Assembly (NCBI RefSeq): GCF_000611645.1
Contig: NW_014013556.1
Location: 1-44,549 of the forward strand
DNA length: 44,549 bases
Direction of reading: 5' to 3'
DNA from: Monoraphidium neglectum
Taxonomy: Eukaryota > Chlorophyta > Chlorophyceae > Sphaeropleales > Selenastraceae
Under the pieces are notes generated by a model. The model did not search any database, was not told the DNA's origin, and was given only the letters and a program-made list of their open reading frames with translations. Of this stretch, positions 35,422 to 44,549 are shown one piece after another (the first letter of the stretch is position 1; each line of letters opens with the position of its first letter). Made by a program: the position numbers and the translations under genes.

Positions 35422-38400
35422 GCGTGCTGGGGCGCGGCCGAGGCGGATGTGATAGTGTGCGGGCCGAGGGGCGCGGGATGGGCGTCGAGGAAGCTAGGCC
35501 TACGGCTGTGCGCCAAGAAGCTTCCATCTAGTCCAAAGGTTGCCGATGAGAAGCTGCCTAGGGTGACGCTGCCAAGGGTAAAGCTGCTGTGTGCGGTCAG
35601 GGCGCCGGCGCTGTCGCTGACGCTATCAGCATCGCGACTGGCCCGCAGGTTTGGCGGCCGTGTGCTGCCGGCTTGCAGGGCCCCAATTTGAGTACAGGCC
35701 TGCCCAAACGAGACGTGATGGCGGGCTGCGCCGGCAAAGTCCCCGACACGGATTGCCGCCGACTCGTCTGTGGTGGCTGCAGCTGGCCCGCCTGCCACAG
35801 GACCCGCCTGGAAGCTGATAGAAGTTGCTGCGCTGGCGGTGCTCTCGCCTGCGCGCTGCAGTGGAAGGGACCAGCTGTGACTACCTCCGCCGCCGACGCC
35901 GCCCCCAAAGCTGACCGCGCTCTGAACAGTTATTGTGTCTGCTGCAGATCCCGCGTCCACCGCGTCCACCACGCCTGCAGCAGAGTTGCTGCCGGTTGGG
36001 TGTCCAGCAGCGTGTGCCGAACCACATATCGCCGCCTCCACAGCAGCAAAGGAAATGGGCAGCGGCAGGTGGCCCGGCGCGCTGTTTGCGCGGGGCATGG
36101 GCGTGAACGCCTCACGTAACATCTCCTGACGCTCTTGCCCCGCAGGCGCCTTGCGGTTCGCCATACCGCCGGCGCTGTGCGGCACGCCGTCCTGCGCTGC
36201 CTGCTCCCCAACGCCCGCCAGGCTGATGCTAATGTTGCCACTCAGATCGCTTCTCTGCTCACCAAGCGCCGTCGCGCCATGTGTTGGGCATCCAATCCTA
36301 CTACGCACGCCGTCGCCGCCGCCTCCGCTGAGTCCGCCGCTCTCGCCGCTCGCGCTGCGACTGGAGCCGTCCGCGGCGGCGCGAGAGCGGGCGTGTCGCG
36401 CCTTGAGCAGTTCGCTGCCCCCGCTGCCGTCGAGTTCGATGCTGTTGGCCCCGTCAAGCCCCGCGATCGCGCGGGGCGACAGCTGCTGGCCGTTGCTAAT
36501 CATCATTATGGATTTCACGTTCTTCGTGAACCCGCCGCCGCTGAGCCTGTTGCCTTGACCGCCCAACAGCCTGCTGCCATCTGCGGAACGGAGGGCAGCC
36601 AGCTCGTTCTCCTGGGACGGGACACCGCAACCGCCACCCAAACCTGTATTTGCATTTGCTGTCGCCTCGCCGGCATTGCTGTAGCCAGCGCTCTGTGCAG
36701 CGGAGGTGACCGCCGCTGACCGCGCCCGCAGCTCGTGGCCCATTGCGTTTGCGAGCTCCTGCGCCAGCGCCGGCATCCCAGCGGTCACCCAAGCGCTCCC
36801 GCCCGTCCGCGGCCGCCCTGCTGCCCGCCACTCGCAGGTGCCGCTGCCGGCTGTTGTGGGGCTGGAGTCGCATAGGCCCTGCTGGCTTGCACACGACAGC
36901 GGTGCAGACAAGAGCTTGTGGATTGCTGCCGCATCGATGACCGCCACTGCTTTACCCCTAGCCTGACAGATTTCACCCCCACCATCGCTGCTGCTGCTGC
37001 CGCTGGATGCGCCGCTGTCGCCCGCCTCCGCCAGCGTGTGCACGACCTTCGCCGCTGGCGCCAGTCCGCCGCCCTTTGACCCTCGCTCGGGACGCGCCCG
37101 GCCTTGCTCCGCTGCGTAGACTAGCTCCTGAGCGGCGGCTGTTGCCAGCACGGGCTTCGTAGATGACCCCAGGTGCTGGGCCACCACCTGAATGCTTCTC
37201 GATGCCCACTCCTGAGCCGCCGCGAGCCGCTCGTTTCCAGGGTCCCCAGCCGATGCCCGCCGCGAGCCGCGCAGCACGCGCAGCAGCCGCTCAGTCGCAG
37301 AACGAGTCACGCGTGTGCCAGGCGACACTCCAAGCTGCACGCCGAGCGCCGCCGCGGCGAGGCCGTGCCGCATCGCCGCAGTTGCCAGGCGGCGCTCGCC
37401 CGACCCCATGGCTTCGCAATTGATTCCAGGAGCGTCTCCCTCTCCACGGACGCCGCCGATGGCTGCCGCCGCCGAAGCAGTCGGCGCGGCAGCCGCGGCA
37501 GCAGCAGGGGCCGGAGGGTTGACGATTGCCAGCAGCAGGCGCAGGCCCGACTCCCAATCGTCGTAGGAATTGGGGTCCTCGAATTGGAGGGTCAAATCGG
37601 GGTCCAGGGTGAGGTGCAGGCACAGCGCCAGCGACTCGCTGCAGTATGTTTTTGATGGATTGCGAGTGATCGGGGCGGCGGCGGCGCGGTCAGCGGGCGC
37701 GCGCAAGGGGGCTGGGCGGCCCGTGGCCTCAGCTTCCAGCTGCCGCTGTCAGGAGCCCCTAGGTGCGCCAGCGCGACACTTGCTCCGCCAGCCGCGCCGG
37801 GGGACCTCTACCCTGTGTTAGTGCGCCCCCGGGCCCCGGCATCCCTCAGCACCCTTGAGAGCCGTTCTGTCCCGCCCACCCTCAAACGCACCTGTTGGCT
37901 GTAATAGAATTCACATGGTACACCAACACGTACTTGTCCCAGTCCCATCTCAGCGTCACCAGGTCACTCGACAGCTGGAAGAACCGGCGATGGCCGCTAT
38001 TCGCACCAAACACGTTGCTGGCTGCCGCTTGGGCGTCGCGGAGCGCTGCAGCAAGGGGCCCCGACGAGGTGGAGGCCGCGGCGGAGCTTGTGTGTGCACG
38101 GCTTCCTGGGGGGTCGGAGCGTCTGCCGTGCGCCTTGATCTGCGGGGTGCAAAGAGGCTGGCCGATTCGGTGCGAGGAGGCTCGCGTTCGACCACGCCTC
38201 CTCACTTGTGCAACACCTGTTCAACCCTCGGTCGCCAACTGGACACGCTTGGGCACCACCAAGAAGCTAGTGACTGGCTGCTCACCAGCCACGCGCCCTG
38301 CAGCAGCGGCTGCAGCTGCTCGGGGACTCCTGTGGCGCCGCCGGCGCCACCGGCGCAGCGGAAGCTGGAGCTGCGGGACACCGGGTTTGCTGCCTCCTCT

Positions 38401-40559
38401 GCGAGAGCAGCTGCCTCTGGGGACCTGCCCGGTTACGCACGTGGGTGCAGCCATGGAATGCAAAGAAAGCCACTGAGTGCTGCTAATGATTTTGTCAATG
38501 GTCTGTTCCCTCCCATGCATTCACCCTTTCGCAGACTCCGTCCAGCACCACTCCCAGCAGTTGCACCCGCAGCTGGCTGTCTGATTGCACCACAGCCTCT
38601 CAAAGCGCCCCAATAGCATACCTGAGCGCAGCCAGGGCCGCCCGCATGGTCCACCAGGTTGCCAGGTGGAGGGCCGCCCACAGCACCGCCGGCACCGTCA
38701 CGAAAACCGTTCGCGCAGCGAGTGCCGCGCCCCACTCTGTGGATGGATCCAATACCATGTACAGCAGAAACCCCTGCATGCACCAGCAAGGTTGGGGCGC
38801 CGCGCTTGACGGATTGTGACAGTGGGGTCAGCTGTAACTGGCAGATGAGATTGGACGGTCAGGTTTCATACACCTGACCACTCTGATTGCATCTACAGAC
38901 TCGTGCCCAACAAATCTCCGCAAACTCTTCAATGGAAGCCATGTATTCATACTCACCGGCCACGCGAGTAACACCCCTAATGTGGTGGTGGCGGCCGTCT
39001 CCAGCGCCGCGCTACCTCGCGTCACAGCCAGCCGCGCCAGCACCAGCCATCCCAGCAGCAAGACAGACAGAGCTGACACCGCAAGCAGTCCAGCGGCGGG
39101 ATGCGCCTCGACTGCCTCGTCGGCGCGAGGATCCAGGTCAGCAGCAGCTTGTCCACGCCATGAAGGTATCGCCAGGACTAGGCAGCTTGACACGCACACC
39201 AGGACGACACAGCAAGTCAGCCGCAGCAACATCTGAAACCTGCAGGAACGGGGCATTACTCTCAGTGCTATGGCAGCCTTGATCACGTGTTCCTGCCTGA
39301 ACCTTGATGGAAGGCCTGATTCGTGCTTGTACAATGGATAACCACCACATTTGTAGGCCGTCCTCAACACAAGAGGGCCCAGGTACAAGGTGGGCAAGCC
39401 TGTCCATGCACACAGCCCGTTGTCTGCGCACCTTTGCAGTAGGAACCAGCTCGACTGCTCAAACGCGGCGTGCTTGCGGCGGGGGTCGCACGAAAGTCTG
39501 CTGTTCAGGCGCCAACCAAATGACAGCTGCGAAAGCCACGCCAGCCAGAACTTGAGGAGTGCCAGGGCGGCACAAACGGCTGAGAGGCCGGCCTTCCAGG
39601 CGCCGGGCATGGCGCCAAAAGAAACCTGGGCAGCAGTTTTTGTGGCAGCTCTTGAGGTGAGGCGCGGCAGCGGCAGCGGCAGCGGCAGCGGCAGCGGCAG
39701 CGGCAGCGGCAGCGGCAGCGGCAGCGGCAGCGGCAGCGGCAGCGGCGGCGGCAGCGGCCGCGGCAGCGACGACTGCAATAACAGGATGCAACTGACCTCA
39801 AACACGATCCAGATTATGCCCCCAGCGACGCCAAGCGCCGCCCCCGCCGCCAGCTGCTGCGCGCTCTCATGGTAGACAGCGGCAAGGGCCAGCCAGCCGG
39901 TGCAGATCTGCGCGACTGTCAATGAAACCATCGCGACCCAGTGCTCTTCTGAACACGCAGCCCAGCCACTCTGTGCATGGCCCCATGTGCATCCCTGCGG
40001 CGCATGCGCGGCGTTGCATGGGCGCCCGCCTTGTCTCATGCGGCCCACATGCAGCGCTGCCTGCGTCGCTTGCAGCATGGCCTGTGTGCTTCTGCACACG
40101 CCTGCTTCACGCGTATCGACAGGTACACGAGACCAGTACATGATGAAATGCATGCTCTTGTATGATGAGGGCTGCATGATGACGAGCATCTGCATGGTGG
40201 CAACAGTCTTCGGCTGTGCAAGGTGTGCCGCTCACCTCTGCAGCGCTCAGCGTGGTGCCCACTACCCATGCGGCTGCCTCCAGCACCACCAACAGTGCCA
40301 GCGCACGCGTTGAGTTGGGCAGCGACTGCCACAGCTGCCATGTAGAGCGCCATGGGGCCCTGGTGCGCGCATGCGCAGAGAGAGCGCCGTGCAGGCTGCC
40401 TCCGGCCTCCTCCTTGCCGAAGCAGCTGCTGCTGCTGCCGCTCATGGCAGTGCTGCCAAACTGACTGCTGCTCCGCATGCTGCCAGTATATTTTGAGCTG
40501 ATGAAACCATTGCTCTGGTACGTGCAGCCTTCATTTGCCCCAAGCTGCGCTGGCTGCAT
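31124..40559 (-). CDS. Multi-pass membrane protein with PH-like domain and TKL-like protein kinase
   Basis: Exons (minus): 40559-40236, 39943-39432, 39239-38957, 38773-38622, 38424-38286, 38139-37892, 37638-34058, 33842-33439, 33242-33135, 32901-32670, 32495-32155, 31956-31806, 31602-31124. The sum is divisible by 3 and gives 2,317 residues. About eight hydrophobic helices lie in residues 90-415, e.g. ALALLVVLEAAAWVVG, LTCCVVLVCVSSCLVLAI and TVFVTVPAVLWAALHLATWW. A PH-like domain follows at about 464-592: LLQGAWLIK, an Ala/Ser loop, RRFFQLSSDLVTLRWDWDKY, and LTLQFEDPN..DWESGLRLL. Residues 593-1850 are low-complexity with polyQ runs. The kinase domain has GRGAEG, VAVK (K1888), HRDLKPGN (D1991), DFG (2009-2011), SAPE (2087-2090) and DVYSFGVTLWE, so it looks active and TKL/Raf-like. 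The activation segment has a Gly/Ser-rich insertion. The exon 1/exon 2 junction needs the second of two tandem AG acceptors and is the weakest border. It probably acts as a membrane signalling kinase; ligand and substrates are unknown. Confidence 0.8.
31299..31341. repeat. 9-bp tandem repeat in kinase last exon
   Basis: About five copies of a GCGCCTGCC-like unit, coding for Gly-Ala-Ala repeats in the C-terminal tail of the kinase protein. Confidence 0.85.
34885..34914. repeat. Short CTG run (minus-strand polyQ)
   Basis: About ten CTG/CAG triplets, read as glutamine in the kinase linker. A further short Gln run lies nearby at about 34979-35000. Confidence 0.85.
35336..35420. repeat. Long pure CTG/CAG tract coding polyQ in the kinase linker
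   Basis: About 28 uninterrupted triplets. On the gene strand they are CAG and encode a glutamine run flanked by PQHA and LAAPAPAE. The other frames give poly-Cys, poly-Ser or poly-Leu ORFs that are shadows. Confidence 0.95.
39666..39745. repeat. (GGCAGC)n hexanucleotide repeat
   Basis: About 13 copies. On the minus strand the kinase frame reads it as alternating Leu-Pro. It lies inside a 171-bp segment (39796-39626) with splice-like ends, so it may be intronic. Confidence 0.9.
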
Positions 40560-41268
40560 GAAAACTGCTTTTGCGCTGCGCCTGGTGCTGCTCAGCTGCT
40601 GCGCGTGTGCCCGCGGCGCTGGAGCTGAGCCGCCTGGTTGCCCGCGGAGTCAGAGATGATATTCAAGTGACTCTACGTCAAGATTCGGCACATATGGACG
40701 TTCTTGTGTGCCCCGCGCTCAATGCCGCAAGCCCTCCGAAGGGTATGCTCGCTCGCTGTCCAGAATCGTAACAATTTCGAAATGAAGATAGCATGCTAAA
40801 CAATAGGTTTGTGTAGCACAACGGTTTTTCGTGCTAGCTCGCCCTCCAGCAAGTTCTTTCTACAGTACCCGCCACCACGGTCACGTCCACCTGGCCAGGT
40901 CACGCTGGTGGCCCAGATCTGGAATTACAAAAAGCCTCCTCCTCGTACTTATAAGCAGCGTCGTTTAGAGCAGGGCTCTCAAAGTTTGGTCACGACTTTG
41001 TGTGGTCTGACGCGGCTCCTTGTTGGATGGTCGGCACGTGATTCAGGCTTGTTCAAGGCAGCTCGAACTATCAATGCTCAGTTCACATCACAGGGCCGGG
41101 CCACTGCAAGCAACGGCCGTGGTTGCTCCTGCTTAGTTGTTTACGGACGCCGGAGCTCGCTCGGTTTTCCAGCTTCATTTCGCCACACACCACGACATTG
41201 CACTGACGGCGTCCGGCGGTGCTGCCGCGACAGCGGCAGCAGCGCTCCCTAGGCGGGCGCTACGCACA
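40560..41268. promoter_or_regulatory. Divergent spacer between kinase (-) and peptidase (+) genes
   Basis: 709 bases between two start codons on opposite strands. Less GC-rich than its flanks around 40770-40960. It should hold both promoters; no defined element was recognised. Confidence 0.45.
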
Positions 41269-44200
41269 ATGCTGCGCATGCACCAGTCCCGGGGCGCCAG
41301 CAGCGCTCTGCTTGGCGTCATCGCACTAGGTGAGTGCAGTCGCTGCTGCTAATTTTAGCCTTGTTGGCTCCACAGGCACATCGGCCGCCTGCATGCCTGG
41401 AAACCAGGGGCGCCCGCCCGCACCTGCCCGGCCTTCTGTGGAGGCCGAGGGAAGCTGTCTGAGCCAAAGTGACAGCTATCCGCTCGCACCAAACCAACGC
41501 ACGCACGCCACCTCGATTGCACCACCTCGATTGCTTCTAGCCTGCCTGGCGGCGTCGATGCCCGCGGCTGCCGCGCACTTCTTGGATGGTGGCGATCATG
41601 CGCACAGCTTGGAAGCCGTGGGCGACCAGCAGCAGCTGCCTGCCCGCACACCCGCGGCGGTGCCCTGCGGCCACCAGCTCGTCTCCGAGGAGTCTCACCG
41701 GTGGTCCGAGGCACACAGCCGCTGGCGCGCCGCGCAGGAGGCCGCCTCGAAGGACACCGGGCCCGACGCGGCGTCGGCGCTGGAGCCAGCGCCCACAGCC
41801 GCCGCTGATGCTGATGCAGACGCAGATGCGGGCGCAGACGCGGACGCGGACACGGCGTCTGCGTCGCCACCGCGAGGCGTGACGCCGCGGGCCCTCGCGG
41901 AGAAGGTGTCCCCCGGCAGCGGCCCGCTGCGCATCTGGGTCGAGTACCAGGGCATTACCAACCTGGAGCAGGAAGTCGCCCAGAAGCTCCGCGACACCAT
42001 CAACATCGCCCTGGGGGTCCTCCAAAAGTACTTCCGTGTGCGGAGGCCGGCCGCCGACATCCTACTGGCGCCGGCCCTTTGTGTGATCTTTGACAGCGCC
42101 GGTTACTGCAACCAGTTCCAACCTGACCTGGTCAACGGCGGCGGCGGCAACAGCGGCGCGCGCAAGCTAGGGAGCTGCGGGTTGGCGACGATCAATGGCA
42201 GCCACATCGCGCCGTACAGGCAGTGCACGCTCGGCGGTGGCAGCTGCGTCGAATGGAAGGGTGCGTTTGCGCGGGGGCTGGGCTGCAACTGGGGTTTTGG
42301 AGGTCGTGTTGGCGGCGGGGCCCGACGCGGCGCCCGAGAGTGTTGTTTGCGCTCCCCTGCAAACCCCAGCAAGCTGCTCACGCCTGGTGCGAGTTTTCCT
42401 TCGCTGTCGTTCTCAAGTCTTCATACAGCAAAGGGCCTTTCACCACCAATGAAACGGGCTCCCCTCTCCCTGGACGGCTCCTCCTCAACCGGCCCCCACC
42501 AGGCGGCAGCGGCGAGCACACCGACTACTACCTGTACATCACGGCGATGCAGGACGACCACTGCGACAGCGGCGCCGTCGCGTGGGCGCTGCCCTGCCTC
42601 TACGACACGACCACCAACCGGCCCCTCCTGGTGCGCCTGGCAAGCGCGCGCGCCAGGTTGCGGGCCCTCACGGCGGCGCTGCTCTCTCTGTGCCGCTGGT
42701 CCCCTGGCTGCTCACCCTATGGTTCAGAGCGGCGCTTGGGACGCACATGTGTTTCCCCGCCCTGCAACGGCCTCGCGTGGCACCCCACATGGCGGAACCC
42801 TGAAGCTTCGCGCACCTCCATCGACAGGGCTCCGCCAACATTTGCCCCAACAACCTGGCTGGCGCCGACCCCGAGGCGGCCGTGTCTGTCCTGGTGCACG
42901 AGCTAATGCACGCCCTGGGGTTCACGGACGACGCGCTCGACAAGTTCGTGGACGCTTCGGGGGCGCCGGTGCCGAAGGACCAGGTCGTGCGGGAGTTTAC
43001 GGACGTGTATGGAAAGTGAGTGGCGGGCGCCGCCAGTGTGTTCGTGCGTGTGCGTGTGTGTCTGTGTGTGTGTGTGTGTGTGAGATGGTGTGTACGTGTG
43101 TGGTTGTGTGCTTGTGTGTGTGGGTGTGCCCGCGCGCAGGCACGCATGCCCATGCATGCCTGATTTTGTGGTCCTTGCTCGCCCCGGTGTGCATGTTGGA
43201 CTCTGTCTTGCCCATCTTGCCTATCTCTTCCCTGGTCTTACAGATGAAAGTCACGACCTTCTTGTGATCATCCCCACCCGCCAAACCCCCACACCGCGCC
43301 CAACTCTGCTTTCAAAACCCCTGAACCAAACAGGCGCACGAGCATGATCATCAGCCCCACCGTGGTCAAGGAGACCCGCGCCCAGTTTGGCTGCGCCACG
43401 CTCCAGGGGGCGGCCCTGGAGAACGAGGGCGGCCAGGGCAGCGCCAACGCGCACTGGGAGTACCGCTGGTTCCAGGGCGAGCTGATGGTCGCGACTAATC
43501 TGTTCGCGGTGAGAGCTCGGGCTTTGGCTATGCGCGACATCGCAGACCACGTTTATCTTGCTGTTGATCCTTCCTTCACCTGGCTTTGCAATAATCACAT
43601 AAAAAGTCATGTCATCAATGTGAGAGCATCCGGACACTTTTTTCGACTTCCAATGAGTAAGGTGGCTGTTTCTTGCTCATGAATAGGGAATGACGCGAAG
43701 CTACCCCTCAACTCCCGGTGACGTCACTAGGTGTACGGCAAGCCGGCCACCATGAGCCGCATCACCCTGGCGTACATGCAAGACACCGGGTGGTACGACG
43801 TCAACTGGGACCAGGCCGGCTTCCTGGACTGGGGCTTCAAGGTGCGAAGCCCGGACTGCCTGCGCAGTCCAAGGGGCTGTGCAGAGGCCCGTCGGCCAGC
43901 CGCCTGGCAAGCTTGGTGCCTAAAGTGCCATGGGTTTCAGTTCTGCAATCTCGTGCAGTGCCCTCCTCTCCTTGCTGCCGTGATGTCACTCCCCGTCGTC
44001 CTCCTCTCCTGCCCTGATCCCCACCCCTGCTTTCCAGGCGGGCTGCGATTTTGTCATGGACACATGTGACGCCTACATCAAGGCCCACCCAGAGCAGGTG
44101 CAGCGCACCGGACGGGCCGTTCCTGTAGTAGTGATTACCGCCAATCAGCTGCCCCAGCCCTGCCGCCAAACCTCCGCTAACTCCAATCGCCCTGCTTCTT

Positions 44201-44549
44201 ATCATGCTTTGGTGGCACCACACTAACTAGCTTACCTGCTCAGCTCTGCATCGACTGCCTCTCCGGCTTGTGGCGTGAGATGTTTCAATCATAAATGGAC
44301 AAGAGTCTTCAAAGATGCCGCCATCCCTGCAACCGTCGCCGCACCCACAGAAATACTTCTGCACCAAGCAGGACTGGCAGATGACCACCAACAGCGTCTG
44401 CACGTTCGACGGGCTGGCCAGGGCGAAGTGCGAGGACGCCCAATTTGCAGACGGCTGCATCATGAAGGTGGGGGGTGGGGGTGGGGGTTGAGGGGTGAAT
44501 CATGTAGGTAGGGGGGGGAGGGTTGAGGGGTGAATCATGTAGGTAGGGG
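41269..44549 (+). CDS. Secreted leishmanolysin-like (M8/gametolysin-type) zinc metallopeptidase, 3' end outside window
   Basis: Exons: 41269-41329, 41541-42260, 42434-42630, 42828-43015, 43334-43508, 43731-43841, 44038-44097, 44351-44467, then intron to the window edge; phases fit and give 543 residues so far. The spliced N-terminus SSALLGVIALACLAASMPAA is a signal peptide. Residues about 110-125 are a Asp-Ala repeat in the likely propeptide. The mature region begins near LRIWVEYQGITN. Zinc site HELMH is at 350-354 (VLVHELMHALGF), the third ligand is probably H429 in SANAHWEYRWFQGELM, and the Met-turn is in ATMSRITLAYMQDTGWYD (about 453-470). A Cys-rich part follows (CDFVMDTC, YFCTKQ, CTFDGLARAKCED). 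In chlorophytes related enzymes digest cell-wall glycoproteins; in this case that role is inferred. Confidence 0.93.
43037..43128. repeat. GT-rich microsatellite in peptidase intron
   Basis: Imperfect (GT)n with a pure core at about 43063-43082, just after the donor of the exon ending at 43015. Confidence 0.85.
44486..44549. repeat. 35-bp period minisatellite in peptidase intron
   Basis: A unit starting GGTTGAGGGGTGAATCATG at 44486 is repeated at 44521 with a period of 35 bases and runs to the window edge, so the array may be longer. Confidence 0.85.

Noticed and set aside
34825..35691. Plus-strand ORF with poly-Cys and related poly-Ser/poly-Leu frames
   Set aside because: Shadow of the CAG tract in the kinase exon, which fits a continuous 1,190-codon exon on the minus strand.
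39390..39875. Plus ORF with a Gly-Ser repeat
   Set aside because: Reverse reading of the hexanucleotide repeat inside the kinase gene.

Overview
The window is nuclear DNA from a GC-rich eukaryote, most likely a chlorophyte green alga (inference; perhaps a Sphaeropleales or Chlamydomonadales relative). The evidence is: dense short GT..AG introns; nuclear genes for bacterial-type ribosomal proteins that look like plastid proteins with transit peptides; a leishmanolysin/gametolysin-type peptidase with HEXXH; an ABCG24/28-like half-transporter; many (CA)n, (CAG)n and other microsatellites; and TGTAA polyadenylation-type signals shortly after some stop codons. I found no prokaryotic operons, CRISPR arrays, tRNA or rRNA genes and no intact transposon. 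Gene models were spliced by hand by matching donors, acceptors and codon phase, so exon borders are predictions.

Layout, left to right. 219-4975 (-): an ABCG half-transporter whose 3' part runs off the left edge. 6334-10583 (-): a nine-exon O-methyltransferase (525 aa) with a hydrophobic N-terminus. 11506-14945 (+): a nine-exon aldo-keto reductase (356 aa), divergent from the methyltransferase. 16120-17981 (-): plastid-type ribosomal protein uL15. About 18580-20382 (+): cytosolic ribosomal protein eL6, divergent from uL15. 21304-23347 (+): a secreted Ala/Gly-rich protein of unknown function, interrupted by a 445-N assembly gap that looks artefactual. 24264-25689 (-): plastid-type ribosomal protein uL11. 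26948-27300 (-) and 28120-29627 (+): two weaker candidate genes of unknown function. 31124-40559 (-): a very large gene (about 2,317 codons) that joins about eight membrane segments, a split PH-like domain, a long polyQ-rich linker and a TKL-like protein kinase. 41269 to the right edge (+): a secreted leishmanolysin (M8) metallopeptidase, incomplete at its 3' end.

The genes do not form one pathway. They are ordinary neighbours in a compact algal genome, with three head-to-head pairs (methyltransferase/reductase, uL15c/eL6, kinase/peptidase) whose short intergenic spacers probably hold shared promoters. The most unusual item is the membrane-PH-kinase gene. It also carries an in-frame Leu-Pro repeat segment with splice-like borders and a Gly/Ser-rich insertion in the kinase activation segment.
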